From NCBI GenBank assembly GCA_963695835.1, contig CAVOHR010000002.1, forward strand, positions 434,001 through 498,000: 64,000 nt of DNA, in the 5' to 3' direction. Under the pieces are notes generated by a model. It made no database searches. It saw only the letters and a list, made by a program, of their open reading frames with translations, and was not told the DNA's origin. Shown piece by piece: positions 30,533 to 38,839 of this stretch. A program made the translations under genes and the position numbers. This DNA is from VRUE01 sp963695835 (GTDB lineage: Bacteria; Actinomycetota; Thermoleophilia; Solirubrobacterales; 70-9). Position 1 is the first letter of the stretch; each line of letters starts with the position of its first letter.

Positions 30533-31414
30533 CTATCCGCGGGTACCGCCGCCGCTGCCGTCCGGCGACCAGCCGGGGCCGCGGAAGACGTAGCCGAGCC
30601 GGTGCCGCCAGCTCGTCGCCGCGCGCACGTCGCGCGCCAGGTCGGCGAACTCGTGGAAGGCGACCCGGGTCGGGCGGAAGCTGCGGATGTTCTTCGTCAG
30701 CCCGTAGCGCGGCCGCTCGGTCTCGCCCTGGAAGGTGCCGAAGAGCCGGTCCCAGACGATCAGGATGCCGCCGTAGTTGCGGTCGAGGTAGACCTCGTTG
30801 GCGCCGTGGTGCACGCGGTGGTGCGAGGGCGTGTTGAAGAAGAGCTCAAACGCCGCCGGCAGCTTCGTCACCCGCTCGGTGTGGATCCAGAACTGGTAGA
30901 TCAGGCTGACCGCCTGCTGGGTGAGGATCATCCAGGGGGCGAAGCCGAGCAGCGCCAGCGGCGCCCAGAAGGGCAGCGCCGTCATCGGCGTCCAGGTCTG
31001 GCGCAGCGCGGTCGAGAGGTTGTAGTGCTCGGAGGAGTGGTGGACGACGTGGCTCGCCCAGAAGACCCGCACCTCGTGGTGGATGCGGTGGAACCAGTAG
31101 TAGGCGAGGTCGTCGGCGAAGAAGAGCAGGACGTAGGTCCACCACTCGTCGGCCGGCATCCGCAGCGGCGTCAGCTCGTAGAGCCCGACGTAGACGAAGA
31201 CCACGACCAGCTTCCAGACCGCGTTGATCGCGATGTTGCCGCCGCCCATCGTCAGGCTGGTGCGCGTGTCGCGCGCCTCGTAGCCGACCAGCTCGTCGTC
31301 GCGCGCGTACTTGAACGAGAGCAGCTCGACGACGAGCAGCAGCACGAAGGCCGGGATCGCGTAGAAGATCAGTTCGGCCACGTCGTCACCATCGGTCGAT
31401 CGCGTCGGTGTCAC
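30533..31414 (-). CDS. Sterol desaturase/fatty acid hydroxylase family protein
   Basis: A 293-aa di-iron membrane enzyme. The His clusters are WFHRIHHE, HVVHHSSEHYNLS and HHRVHHGAN, as in the FA_hydroxylase family, and four hydrophobic stretches flank them (e.g. AELIFYAIPAFVLLLVVELLSF). It may hydroxylate or desaturate a lipid; the substrate is not evident. An internal GTG at about 31378 (VAELIFY) may be the true start. Confidence 0.9.
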   Translation of the reverse strand: MTPTRSTDGDDVAELIFYAIPAFVLLLVVELLSFKYARDDELVGYEARDTRTSLTMGGGNIAINAVWKLVVVFVYVGLYELTPLRMPADEWWTYVLLFFADDLAYYWFHRIHHEVRVFWASHVVHHSSEHYNLSTALRQTWTPMTALPFWAPLALLGFAPWMILTQQAVSLIYQFWIHTERVTKLPAAFELFFNTPSHHRVHHGANEVYLDRNYGGILIVWDRLFGTFQGETERPRYGLTKNIRSFRPTRVAFHEFADLARDVRAATSWRHRLGYVFRGPGWSPDGSGGGTRG

Positions 31415-31494
31415 GCCACGGGTCGGCCGTGCGGCGCCTGGTCATGACCCGTGATTCTAGGGTCTGCCCGAAAGCCCCCGCCCGGTCGAGAAGC

Positions 31495-31587
31495 CTAGCC
31501 CGCCCTCGCGATCCAGACGATCCCTGCGATCGAGGCGCTCGCAAGCAGCGCGAGCGCGATGTCGGTACGACGTTCCGAGTAGGTCAT
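31495..31587 (-). CDS. Possible 30-aa single-helix membrane peptide
   Basis: ATG at 31587 opens MTYSERRTDIALALLASASI and ends in AGIVWIARAG, one transmembrane helix with a charged N-terminus. It is divergent from the gene at 31618 and lies in a 200-bp gap with no other gene. No clear ribosome site; low certainty. Confidence 0.35.
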   Translation of the reverse strand: MTYSERRTDIALALLASASIAGIVWIARAG

Positions 31588-31617
31588 TGCCCTAGTTACA
31601 ACAGCCACGAGGACAGA

Positions 31618-31980
31618 ATGTTGCGGGCAGAGCGCGGGTCGATGCGGGCAACATTCTCGCCGGGAGAGCAACGCGTTTACGCGCATCTTCGATCGAGGCG
31701 AGGCGGGACGCTGGGGCCGGTCGAGACCTGGCGGGCGCGGGTGCTGAGCGAGCTGAATGACGGCGGCGGCGTGATCAGCGGCCTCGTCCTCGACGAGCTC
31801 GCCCACAGGCTCGTCCTCGCCTGGCTGCGCGACGACGGAGACAGCGATCCTCTCTCGAGCTACCGGGCGGACGCCCACTCGGCGATGCGAGCGGCACGGC
31901 GGCGCTTGACGGCGGCGTGGCGCGCGGTCGACAGCGAGACATACTACTCCGGCCCATTAAACGTCCGACACGGTTGGTAG
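31618..31980 (+). CDS. Hypothetical protein whose stop codon is interrupted by an IS630 element
   Basis: A 120-aa frame from the ATG at 31618 (or 31642). The original protein ended RRRLTAAWRAVDSET followed by TAA. The IS inserted between the T-A and the final A of that stop codon, so the frame now reads 12 residues into the IS (YYSGPLNVRHGW). The body is helical (FSPGEQRVYAHLRS...VISGLVLDELAHRLVLAWLRDDG). No family is recognised. Confidence 0.6.
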   Translation: MLRAERGSMRATFSPGEQRVYAHLRSRRGGTLGPVETWRARVLSELNDGGGVISGLVLDELAHRLVLAWLRDDGDSDPLSSYRADAHSAMRAARRRLTAAWRAVDSETYYSGPLNVRHGW

Positions 31981-33057
31981 GTTGGGATGCGTGAGATCGC
32001 GGGACGCCAGGCGCTTGCCGCAGGCCGCTCAAGAGGAGCTGCGCAGGCGTGCGGTGGCAATGGTCGACGAGGGTCACAACCAGACCGAAGTGGCAAGTTT
32101 GCTGGACGTCTCGCGCCAGTCGGTGAGCGAGTGGGTGCGGGCGCACCGGCTCGGAGGCGATGAAGCCCTCGCGGCCGGGCGGCGCGGCCGGCGGGCGGGT
32201 GAGAAGACGGCGCTGACACCAAAGCAGCAGGCGCAGATCGCCAAGCTGATCCGCGACAAGAACCCCGACCAACTGCGCCTGCCGGGGTTCCTGTGGACGC
32301 GGGCCCTGGTCTGCGAGCTGATCGACCGCCGTGTCGGCGTCAGGGTTGCGGAGAAGACCGCCGGCCGCTACCTGCGCGCCTGGGGATTCAGCCCGCAAAA
32401 GCCGGCGCGCCGTGCGCTCGAGCAGAATCCCGAGCTGGTGGCGCGCTGGCTGGAGGAGCGCTACCCCGAGATCGAGAAGCGCGCACACCGCGAGCGGGCG
32501 CGGATCCTGTGGGCGGATGAGATGGGGCTGCGCTCCGACCACACCGCGGGGCGCTCATGGTCGCCCGTTGGGCAGACCCCGATCGTCGAGGGCACGGGAA
32601 AGCGCTTCGGCGCCAACGTGATCTCGGCGATCTCCAACAAGGGCCACCTGCAGTTCGGGGTCTTCAAGCAGCGCTTCACCGCGCCGGTGTTCATCGACTT
32701 CCTCGGCCGCCTGATCCGCCAGGCCGACGGCCAGAAGGTGATCCTGATCCTCGACGGCCACCCCGTCCACCGGGCAAAGAAGGTGCGTCAGTGGGTCGAG
32801 AAGCACTCAGGCCAGATCGAGCTTCAGTTCCTGCCCGGCTACAGCCCCGAGCTCAACCCCACAGAGCTGCTCAACCAGGACGTGAAGACCAACGCCCTCG
32901 GCCGACGCCGCCCCCGCAGTCAGGACGAGCTGATCGGCGACACACGTTCCTATCTGCGCTCCACCCAGCGCCGGCCTGACATCGTCGCCAACTACTTCGA
33001 CGAGCAACATGTCACCTATGCCAAGGCGGCGTGACGGCTATTTACTGTCCGGAGTAG
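31944..33057 (+). mobile_element. IS630-family insertion sequence, 1,114 bp
   Basis: The ends are inverted: ACTACTCCGG on the left and CCGGAGTAGT on the right, with weaker matches inward (CCCATTAAACG versus ACAGTAAATAG). A TA dinucleotide flanks each end (31942-31943 and 33058-33059), the target duplication typical of IS630/Tc1-mariner elements. It carries one transposase gene. A sequence at 33989 resembles the uninterrupted target, which confirms the boundaries. Confidence 0.9.
31982..33034 (+). CDS. IS630-family transposase
   Basis: A 350-aa DDE transposase. The N-terminal HTH (MVDEGHNQTEVASLLDVSRQSVSEWVRAHRLGG) is followed by a linker and a catalytic domain with ILWADEMGLRSDH (first Asp), KVILILDGHPVHRAK (second Asp) and FLPGYSPELNPTELLNQDVK (Glu), the IS630 signature. 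A TTG at 31982 or GTG at 31991 may start it. The gene appears intact. Confidence 0.95.
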   Translation: MGCVRSRDARRLPQAAQEELRRRAVAMVDEGHNQTEVASLLDVSRQSVSEWVRAHRLGGDEALAAGRRGRRAGEKTALTPKQQAQIAKLIRDKNPDQLRLPGFLWTRALVCELIDRRVGVRVAEKTAGRYLRAWGFSPQKPARRALEQNPELVARWLEERYPEIEKRAHRERARILWADEMGLRSDHTAGRSWSPVGQTPIVEGTGKRFGANVISAISNKGHLQFGVFKQRFTAPVFIDFLGRLIRQADGQKVILILDGHPVHRAKKVRQWVEKHSGQIELQFLPGYSPELNPTELLNQDVKTNALGRRRPRSQDELIGDTRSYLRSTQRRPDIVANYFDEQHVTYAKAA

Positions 33058-33133
33058 TAAGTCGAACCCGGTAGCGCGGATCGCCGCCGAGCCGGTTTCG
33101 CTGGCACGGTAGCGCCGTGCGCGGCGATCGGGC

Positions 33134-33496
33134 TCAGGCCGCGACCGAGCCCCGGTCCTTCTCGACCAAGCCAAGCGGCACTACGTCGTCGTCGAAGACG
33201 GCATTGACCTCGATGTGGCCGCCCAAGGCGCCCACATAGTCGGCCAGCGTGCGCAGGTAGAGGTTCTCCGAATGCTCGATCCGGGAGACGTTGGCCTGGG
33301 TCATTTCCAGCACCTGAGCAAGCTCGGTCTGCGTCTTGCCGATCTGCTTCCGCAGCTCAGCTAGGCGAACCGCAGAGACGATCGCGCGCTTGCGCGCGTC
33401 GATCTCAGCGGCGGCGCCGGGGCGCTTTCTGACCTCCTTGCTGAGCTCGCTGAACGGCTTTCTGTTCATCTTTGGCATCTTGGTGCTCCTTGCCAC
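33134..33496 (-). CDS. higA: HigA-type antitoxin (XRE family HTH)
   Basis: A 120-aa protein with a Cro/C1-type HTH at about 45-98 (AELRKQIGKTQTELAQVLEMTQANVSRIEHSENLYLRTLADYVGALGG). Internal starts at 33478 or 33469 may be used. It overlaps the 3' end of the RelE-like gene by 92 bp, and the toxin-first order is that of HigBA modules. It should neutralise the toxin and repress the operon. Confidence 0.85.
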   Translation of the reverse strand: MARSTKMPKMNRKPFSELSKEVRKRPGAAAEIDARKRAIVSAVRLAELRKQIGKTQTELAQVLEMTQANVSRIEHSENLYLRTLADYVGALGGHIEVNAVFDDDVVPLGLVEKDRGSVAA

Positions 33497-33842
33497 CCTC
33501 GTGCTCGGCGAGCTCCCGAAGGTGTCGATCGTAGATCCGGTCGGCGACCGGAATCATCCTTTTGTAGAAGCGCTTCGCCTTCCCCGCCTTGTCGCCCCCG
33601 ATCAAGAGGATCGCCGTCCGCTCTGGGTCGAAGGCGAAGAAGACCCGCATCGTTTGGGTTATCCGTAGCTCCTTCATGTTGGGATGCCGGGAGCCCTCGA
33701 CGGTGTCGGCGAGCGGCCGGCCTGCGCTCGGACCAAGCTCCTGCAAGGCCTCCACCGAGGCGACGACCTTGCGCTGCTCTTGGTCTGTCAGGCCTTCCCA
33801 CCACTCGTCGAACTCGCTGGTCCTCTCAGCAGCCCAACTCAC
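33405..33842 (-). CDS. higB: HigB/RelE-type toxin
   Basis: A 145-aa protein: TSEFDEWWEGLTDQEQRKVVASVEALQELGPSAGRPLADTVEGSRHPNMKELRITQTMRVFFAFDPERTAILLIGGDKAGKAKRFYKRMIPVADRIYDRHL, a full RelE/HigB fold that cleaves mRNA at the ribosome. Its C-terminal basic tail (about 30 residues, EHQDAKDEQKAVQRAQQGG) is encoded within the antitoxin overlap. It is the first gene of the HigBA pair and sits in a segment flanked by 21-bp direct repeats. Confidence 0.88.
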   Translation of the reverse strand: MSWAAERTSEFDEWWEGLTDQEQRKVVASVEALQELGPSAGRPLADTVEGSRHPNMKELRITQTMRVFFAFDPERTAILLIGGDKAGKAKRFYKRMIPVADRIYDRHLRELAEHEGGKEHQDAKDEQKAVQRAQQGGQKAPRRRR

Positions 33843-33988
33843 GCAATCATTATAACGTCTGCATTGTAGAAGTCAAACGTTATAGTCGTCCCCGGCGCGG
33901 CTACGAGCAGGCGGCGCAACCAAGTACGGGTGGCACACCTTCCTTGCCCGCGGTTCGACCACCGTAAGGATCGACAAGGCCATACCCC

Positions 33989-34009
33989 CAGCGAGACATA
34001 AGTCGAACC
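33989..34009. repeat. 21-bp direct repeat copy 2 (uninterrupted IS target)
   Basis: AGCGAGACATAAGTCGAACC, preceded by C, occurs here intact. The first copy is split by the IS (31932-31943 joined to 33060-33068). The two copies flank the HigBA genes; an AGCGCGGAT sequence follows both within 20 bp. Confidence 0.75.
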
Positions 34010-34070
34010 GCATGACAGCGCGGATTGAGGCGGGCGCGGTCACGCTGAGAGGGTAGCCGCAGGGTCGGTG

Positions 34071-34106
34071 TGGCAAATACGCCAACTTAAGGTGGCATAA
34101 TTGCCA
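34071..34106. promoter_or_regulatory. Two palindromic operator-like sites at the AAA ATPase gene
   Basis: TGGCAAATACGCCA (34071-34084) and TGGCATAATTGCCA (34093-34106) share TGGCA...(T)GCCA arms and lie 22 bp apart, two helical turns. The second ends 1 bp before the ATG, so transcription probably starts at or near the start codon (leaderless) and binding would block it. Confidence 0.6.
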
Positions 34107-34107
34107 T

Positions 34108-35286
34108 ATGACCCGTCTTCGTTCCCGAGACCTCTTCCCTTCGGAGGAGCCCATTCGCCCCCCGGCGCAGCTCATTGGACGCGGCAGCGACCTGGAGGAG
34201 CTCTCGTCGCTGCTCGCAGACGGATTGCACCAGATCGTCGCCGCCCCGCGTCGAACCGGCAAGAGCACGGTATGCGAGGCGACGATCGCGATGCTCCGCA
34301 AGAGACGCTTTTACACGGTGAGCGTCAGCCTCTTCAAGGATACGAACGCCGCCGCGCTGGCCGAGACGCTTGCCCAAGAGACCCTCGCGAACCGCTCCGC
34401 ACTCAAGCGGCTGGTTGAGCGGGTGCGCAAGCTTCCGTCGCGCGCCCTGGCCGGGCGATCGCTGACCACCGTTCTCCGCGTGAAGTCCGAGCTCGGCGAC
34501 GCGGTGGAGATCGCGCTCGAGCCGACTCGGAAACGTCGTGACGCGTTGCAGGAACTCAGTCTCGCCCTCGAGCTGCCCCAGCGAATCGCCGAGCGCGACG
34601 ACCGGCAGCTGATCATGTTCATCGACGAGCTCCAGCAGCTGACCAGCGGCGCCTACGGCGACCCCGAGCAGGTCACCCAGCGGCTACGCGAGGCGCTGCA
34701 CGACTCGCCCCGGGTCACCTGCTTGTTCGCGGGAAGCGTCGAGCACCTGATGCGCGACCTGTTCAGCAACGAGCACCGCGCGCTCTACCAGTTCGGCGGC
34801 TTCCACGAGCTTTCTCCCATCACGGATGAGGAGTGGCGCCAGGGGCTGCGCGAGCGCTTCGAGCAGGACGACTGCACGGTCGACGAAGAGGCTATGGAGC
34901 TGATCGTCGCGTCAGGCGAGGGCCACCCACGCTCAACGATGCTGATTGCCCAGCAGGCCCACCACGCGTCCGTCGAGGAGGGCACCAGTCATATCGACGG
35001 CACGCTCGCCGAGCGTGGCTACCGCGGCGCCCTTGCGGCCGACGCCGGCCGCCACAGCGATCTGATGGACCGCATCCGGGCCATGGGAAGCGTCCCGGTC
35101 GAGGTCGCCGTCCGCCTTGCGCACCAGCGGCCCCCTTACGCGGAACTCGAGAACAAGACCGTCAACCGCGCGCTGAACGCCCTTGCCGACGCATCAATCG
35201 TCCTCAGGCCCGGCGGGCACCGGTCTTGGACCCTGGCGGACCCGCTGTTCGCAGCCTACGTCCGGCACGAGATCCACGCTGGCTGA
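34108..35286 (+). CDS. AAA ATPase (archaeal-ATPase type)
   Basis: A 392-aa protein with Walker A HQIVAAPRRTGKSTVCEA (about 40-58), Walker B RQLIMFIDELQQL (about 168-180), and sensor-like CLFAGSVEHLM. The C-terminal part (VEVAVRLAHQRPPYAELENKTVNRALNALADASIVLRPGGHRSWTLADPLFAAYV) is a winged helix, typical of the ATPase_2 family found near mobile genes and defence islands. The start has no ribosome site and two palindromes upstream. It ends 1 bp before tRNA-Arg, inside an accessory patch with an IS and a toxin-antitoxin pair. The target is unknown. Confidence 0.85.
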   Translation: MTRLRSRDLFPSEEPIRPPAQLIGRGSDLEELSSLLADGLHQIVAAPRRTGKSTVCEATIAMLRKRRFYTVSVSLFKDTNAAALAETLAQETLANRSALKRLVERVRKLPSRALAGRSLTTVLRVKSELGDAVEIALEPTRKRRDALQELSLALELPQRIAERDDRQLIMFIDELQQLTSGAYGDPEQVTQRLREALHDSPRVTCLFAGSVEHLMRDLFSNEHRALYQFGGFHELSPITDEEWRQGLRERFEQDDCTVDEEAMELIVASGEGHPRSTMLIAQQAHHASVEEGTSHIDGTLAERGYRGALAADAGRHSDLMDRIRAMGSVPVEVAVRLAHQRPPYAELENKTVNRALNALADASIVLRPGGHRSWTLADPLFAAYVRHEIHAG

Positions 35287-35359
35287 CACCCCCGGCAGGA
35301 TTCGAACCTGCGACCCGCTGCTTAGAAGGCAGCCGCTCTGTCCACTGAGCTACGGGGGC
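35287..35359 (-). tRNA. tRNA-Arg (TCT)
   Basis: The minus strand reads GCCCCCGTAGCTCAGTGGAC and continues with the anticodon arm CTGC-CTTCTAA-GCAG (anticodon TCT) and the T-arm GGTTCGAATCC. The acceptor GCCCCCG pairs with CGGGGGT. No CCA is encoded. Its 3' end abuts the AAA ATPase gene, so it may be the right boundary of a genomic island. Confidence 0.95.
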
Positions 35360-35397
35360 TCGCGCGTCAAGGTTAAGGCCCCCGCCCGCGGGCGCCG

Positions 35398-37572
35398 TCA
35401 GCTCTTGCCCGGTTCGGCGCAGCCGGCCGGGTCGAGCTTGCCCTTGACGCGGAAGACGTAGTCGGGCTCGGGGGTGATTTCGGGCTCGGCGACGACCTGT
35501 TCCAGCGCCGGGCTCGATTTCAGCCAGGCGTAGATCGGGTACCAGTAGGGCGCCAGTTCGGAGTCCTGGGTGTACTGGCTGACGATCAGGAAGTCGTAGT
35601 GGCCGGCGTTGATCCGGCGGCGGAACTGGCGGCAGCTCGTCGCCAGGCGGTAGGTGCCGTCGGGTCCCGGCACGCCGATGTACTGGACGTAGTTGTCGAG
35701 GTTGGCGCCGTAGAAGCCGTACTGGCCGAAGAAGATCTCGCCCGAGCCGGCGATGCCGATCCGCTTGCCGTGCTGGTTGCGGGCGAAGGCGTAGGCGCGC
35801 CGCGGTCCGCCTTCCTGGAGGAAGGGCGTCGTGCGGGTGTAGTGCTGGTCGTAGTACTGGACCTCCTGGGCGCGGCCGAGCACCACGGCGAGGAGGAGGA
35901 CGGCGCCGGCGATCGCCGCGACCGCGCCACGGCCGATCCAGCGCCGCGACCGCCCCAGACCCAGCCCGAACGGCACCCAGACCAGCGCCAGGGTGAGAAA
36001 GACCGTGCCGACGATGTAGCCGGGGTACCAGCGGGGCGTGGTCAGCACGGTGATCGCGTATACCGCCGTCAAGAAGAGCAGCGTCTGCCAGGCGCGCGAG
36101 TCGGGGGCGCGCAGCGGGCGGGCGATCGGCAGCAGGGCGAGCGCCAGCACCAGCCCCGGCATCAGGTAGCGGGTGTTGGTGAAGAAGCCGGTCGGCGAGC
36201 CCTCCTGGCCGGCCGCGGTCAGCGGCGTGAAGACGTAGACAACCGCGGTCAGCAGCGCCGCGGCGGCGACCACCCGGAGGATCCGGTTGCGCGAGCGCAC
36301 GGCGATGAACACCGCCGCCGCCACGGCGACGATCAGGATCAGCGGCCAGAGCGGGCCGAAGGCGTCGTCGAGCCGCGGGAAGAACCAGCGCCGGTAGATC
36401 GTCGGGTCGGCCAGGTAGTGGGAGACGGCGAAGCGCGGCCGCGGGTCGAGCGGCATCTGGTCGGGGCGCGGTAGATGTAAGGGCCCGAAGCCGGTCGTCG
36501 GGATCGGGTTGCCGCCGGTCTTGATCGCCGCCCGCACGTACCAGTAGCCGCCGACCACGAAGGTCGAGAGGCCGAGCACCCAGGCCGTGGTCAGCCGCCG
36601 CCCCTTGCCGCTGAAGACGACGACGCCGAGCCAGATCGCGACCACCGGCACGAGGAAGGTGAACTTGACCGAGGCGGCGAGCCCGGCGGCGACGCCGGCC
36701 AGCACCAGCGGCCCGCGGTCGAGCAGCGGCGCGTCGCGCTCGGGCGCGTCCTGGACCGCGCCGGCGGTCGGCGCGCGGCGCTGGTGGCCGTTGATCAGGA
36801 AGGCCGCGAAGGCGATCAGGAAGGCGAGGCCCATGATGTCGTTGCGCCCCTCCCCGGGCTGGGTTTCGATCATCACCCCGGCGTCGAGCACGATCGCCCC
36901 CGCGACCAGGGTCGCCGGGCCGACCTTGTAGGGGCGGCCGACGCACCAGGCGGCGAGCAACGCGATCGAGAGCCAGAAGAGGTTGATCAGCGGCGACAGC
37001 CAGTCGGTCTTGAAGATGACGATCGCGCTGCCGTGGATCAGTTCCGAGCTCTGCGGGTAGAACCAGGCGGCGAGCCGCAGCGGGTCGGTGAAGTGCAGAT
37101 GGATGATCGAATGTTCCTGCGCGAAGCGCGCCGCGAACGGCATGTGGTACCAGGTCGTGTCGCCGCCGAACATCCCGTAGTCGAGGTTGAACTGCGAGGG
37201 GAAGGTCCACTCGGCGACCGTGAAGGAGGCGACGCCGAGGGCGATCAGCAGGGCGATCGTCTGCACCTGCGGCGCCGCCACTTCGCGCCGCTCGTCGCCC
37301 GCCATCTTCCAGCCGAGCAGCGCCGCCAGCAGGCCGACGCCGATGCAGACGACGACGATCCAGCCGAGCCTGAGGATGCTGAGGCTGCCGAGCAGCTCCA
37401 GCGAGAGCACCAGCAGGGCGACGCCGATCGTCGCGTCGCCGAGCCGCGCCAGCGCGCCGGAGAACTCGGGCGCGATCCAGCGCCGCAGCCAGTAGCCTCC
37501 GAGGCCGACCGCCGAGACGATGCCGATCACGGCGAAGCAGCCGCCGATGTAGGAGCCGAAGGAGGGGGTCAC
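35398..37572 (-). CDS. Large membrane glycosyltransferase-like protein (PMT/ArnT-like)
   Basis: A 724-aa integral membrane protein with about 13 hydrophobic helices and a C-terminal globular part. The loop after the early helices (FNLDYGMFGGDTTWYHMPFAARFAQEHSIIHLHFTDP) has the acidic residue cluster seen in the first periplasmic loop of GT-C glycosyltransferases. The C-terminal domain (YYDQHYTRTTPFLQEGGPRRAYAFARNQHGKRIGIAG) is soluble and probably outside. Sugar donor and acceptor are unknown; the likely role is cell-envelope glycan or protein glycosylation. Confidence 0.7.
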   Translation of the reverse strand: MTPSFGSYIGGCFAVIGIVSAVGLGGYWLRRWIAPEFSGALARLGDATIGVALLVLSLELLGSLSILRLGWIVVVCIGVGLLAALLGWKMAGDERREVAAPQVQTIALLIALGVASFTVAEWTFPSQFNLDYGMFGGDTTWYHMPFAARFAQEHSIIHLHFTDPLRLAAWFYPQSSELIHGSAIVIFKTDWLSPLINLFWLSIALLAAWCVGRPYKVGPATLVAGAIVLDAGVMIETQPGEGRNDIMGLAFLIAFAAFLINGHQRRAPTAGAVQDAPERDAPLLDRGPLVLAGVAAGLAASVKFTFLVPVVAIWLGVVVFSGKGRRLTTAWVLGLSTFVVGGYWYVRAAIKTGGNPIPTTGFGPLHLPRPDQMPLDPRPRFAVSHYLADPTIYRRWFFPRLDDAFGPLWPLILIVAVAAAVFIAVRSRNRILRVVAAAALLTAVVYVFTPLTAAGQEGSPTGFFTNTRYLMPGLVLALALLPIARPLRAPDSRAWQTLLFLTAVYAITVLTTPRWYPGYIVGTVFLTLALVWVPFGLGLGRSRRWIGRGAVAAIAGAVLLLAVVLGRAQEVQYYDQHYTRTTPFLQEGGPRRAYAFARNQHGKRIGIAGSGEIFFGQYGFYGANLDNYVQYIGVPGPDGTYRLATSCRQFRRRINAGHYDFLIVSQYTQDSELAPYWYPIYAWLKSSPALEQVVAEPEITPEPDYVFRVKGKLDPAGCAEPGKS

Positions 37573-37611
37573 CGGCGCGGGATGCTATTCGGCGCGCCGG
37601 GCGGGCGAGCG

Positions 37612-38292
37612 CTAGCCGGCGGCGGCCGGGATGCGACAGGAAACGCCGGTGCCGGCCAGCCCGCAGTAGCCGTTCGGCACCTTGTGCAGGTACTGCTGGT
37701 GGTAGTCCTCGGCGTAGTAGAAGGGGCCGGCCGGCTCGACCTCGGTGGTGATCGGCTCGTGCCCGGCGGCACGCAGCGCCTCGTCGTAGGCGCGCAGGGC
37801 CATCTCCGCGATCGCCTTCTGCCTGTCGCTCGTGAAGTAGATGCCGGAGCGGTACTGGGTGCCGGCGTCGTTGCCCTGGCGCATCCCCTGGGTCGGGTCG
37901 TGCTCCTCGAAGAAGACCTCGAGCAGTCGGGTGTAGGCAATCCGCCGCGGGTCGAAGGCGACCAGCACCGCCTCGGCGTGGCCGGTCCGCCCGCTGCAGA
38001 CCTCCTCGTAGGTGGGGTTCGGCGTGGTCCCGTTGATGTAGCCGGCGGCGGTCGTGTAGACGCCGTCGAGCGTCCAGAACAGCCGCTCCGCCCCCCAGAA
38101 GCAGCCGAGCGCGAAGCAGGCGGTCTCGATCCCCTCCGGGAAGGGCGGCTTCAGCGGCGTACCGAGCACGGCGTGGCGCTCGGGCGCCTCGAAGGCCGGC
38201 TCGCTGCGCCCCGGCAGCGCCTCCTCCGGGGCCGGCGTCTCGGCCTGCTTGCGGTTCGGGAGCATCGCCTGCACAAGGTAGCGTTCCCGCAT
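37612..38292 (-). CDS. msrA: Peptide-methionine (S)-S-oxide reductase MsrA
   Basis: A 226-aa repair enzyme that reduces methionine S-sulfoxide in proteins. The active-site motif is FALGCFWGAERLFW (catalytic Cys), followed by YTTAAGYINGTTPNPTYEEVCSGRTGHAEAV and LLEVFFEEHDPTQGMRQGNDAGTQYRSGIYFTSD, all diagnostic. A C-terminal HKVPNGYCGLAGTGVSC carries the recycling Cys residues. The start is preceded by a conserved extension. It is divergent from a small membrane protein gene. Confidence 0.97.
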   Translation of the reverse strand: MRERYLVQAMLPNRKQAETPAPEEALPGRSEPAFEAPERHAVLGTPLKPPFPEGIETACFALGCFWGAERLFWTLDGVYTTAAGYINGTTPNPTYEEVCSGRTGHAEAVLVAFDPRRIAYTRLLEVFFEEHDPTQGMRQGNDAGTQYRSGIYFTSDRQKAIAEMALRAYDEALRAAGHEPITTEVEPAGPFYYAEDYHQQYLHKVPNGYCGLAGTGVSCRIPAAAG

Positions 38293-38335
38293 CGGCTGCC
38301 TCGTCCTACTGCTCGCGCTGATCTCGCCACGCCTG

Positions 38336-38566
38336 GTGCTGTTCCTGCTGTTCCTCTTCAGCGACCTGCTCAGCCGCGCCTTCGAGAGCTGGATCGTGCC
38401 CTTCGTCGGCTTCTTCCTGCTGCCCTGGACGACGCTCGCCTACGCGGCGATGTGGGCCTCGTCGGACGGGGTCAACGGCTTCGAGTGGTTCGTCGTCCTA
38501 CTCGCCTTCCTGATCGACCTCGGCTCCCTCGCCGGCGGCGGTCGGCGGCGGCGCGAAACGGCGTAG
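38336..38566 (+). CDS. Small membrane protein, probably with a non-canonical start
   Basis: A 76-aa protein from a GTG with two or three transmembrane helices: LFLLFLFSDLLSRAFESWIVPFVGFFLLPWTTLAYAAMWAS and FEWFVVLLAFLIDLGSLAG. In frame upstream, IGCLVLLLALISPRL continues the hydrophobic pattern typical of this family, back to ATC with no ATG/GTG. The true start may be there, using a rare codon. Confidence 0.65.
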   Translation: MLFLLFLFSDLLSRAFESWIVPFVGFFLLPWTTLAYAAMWASSDGVNGFEWFVVLLAFLIDLGSLAGGGRRRRETA

Positions 38567-38575
38567 GCGCGATGC

Positions 38576-38839
38576 CTACTCGCCCTCGAGCGGGTAGGCG
38601 AAGCGGACGTGGACCTTGGAGAGGACGACGAAGGGGCGCTTCTCGGCGACGCCGCCGCCCTGCGGCGTGATCTCCACGTCGACCAGCGGGATGAAGGCGA
38701 CGTCGCCGCGATTGACCGCGTCCGAGAAGCGGCTCTGGTAGCCCTCGGGCGGCAGGGTGACGTCGCCGACGACGACGTGGTGGTCGGTTTCGAACACGAC
38801 CCGTTCGCGGCGCCGCGGACTCCCGGACTGGCCCTCCAT
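38576..38839 (-). CDS. Conserved hypothetical protein (DUF6812-like)
   Basis: An 87-aa protein: VVFETDHHVVVGDVTLPPEGYQSRFSDAVNRGDVAFIPLVDVEITPQGGG...KRPFVVLSKVHVRFAYPLEGE, a small beta-rich fold known as DUF6812, of unknown role. It is convergent with the small membrane protein. About 280 bp between its start and the phasin-like gene hold only promoter-like AT-rich sequence (GGGAATTTCGTTACCGGATA). Confidence 0.7.
   Translation of the reverse strand: MEGQSGSPRRRERVVFETDHHVVVGDVTLPPEGYQSRFSDAVNRGDVAFIPLVDVEITPQGGGVAEKRPFVVLSKVHVRFAYPLEGE

Noticed and set aside
35361..35397. GCCCGCGGGC palindrome after tRNA-Arg
   Set aside because: Such short GC palindromes are expected by chance at this GC content and there is no T-run.
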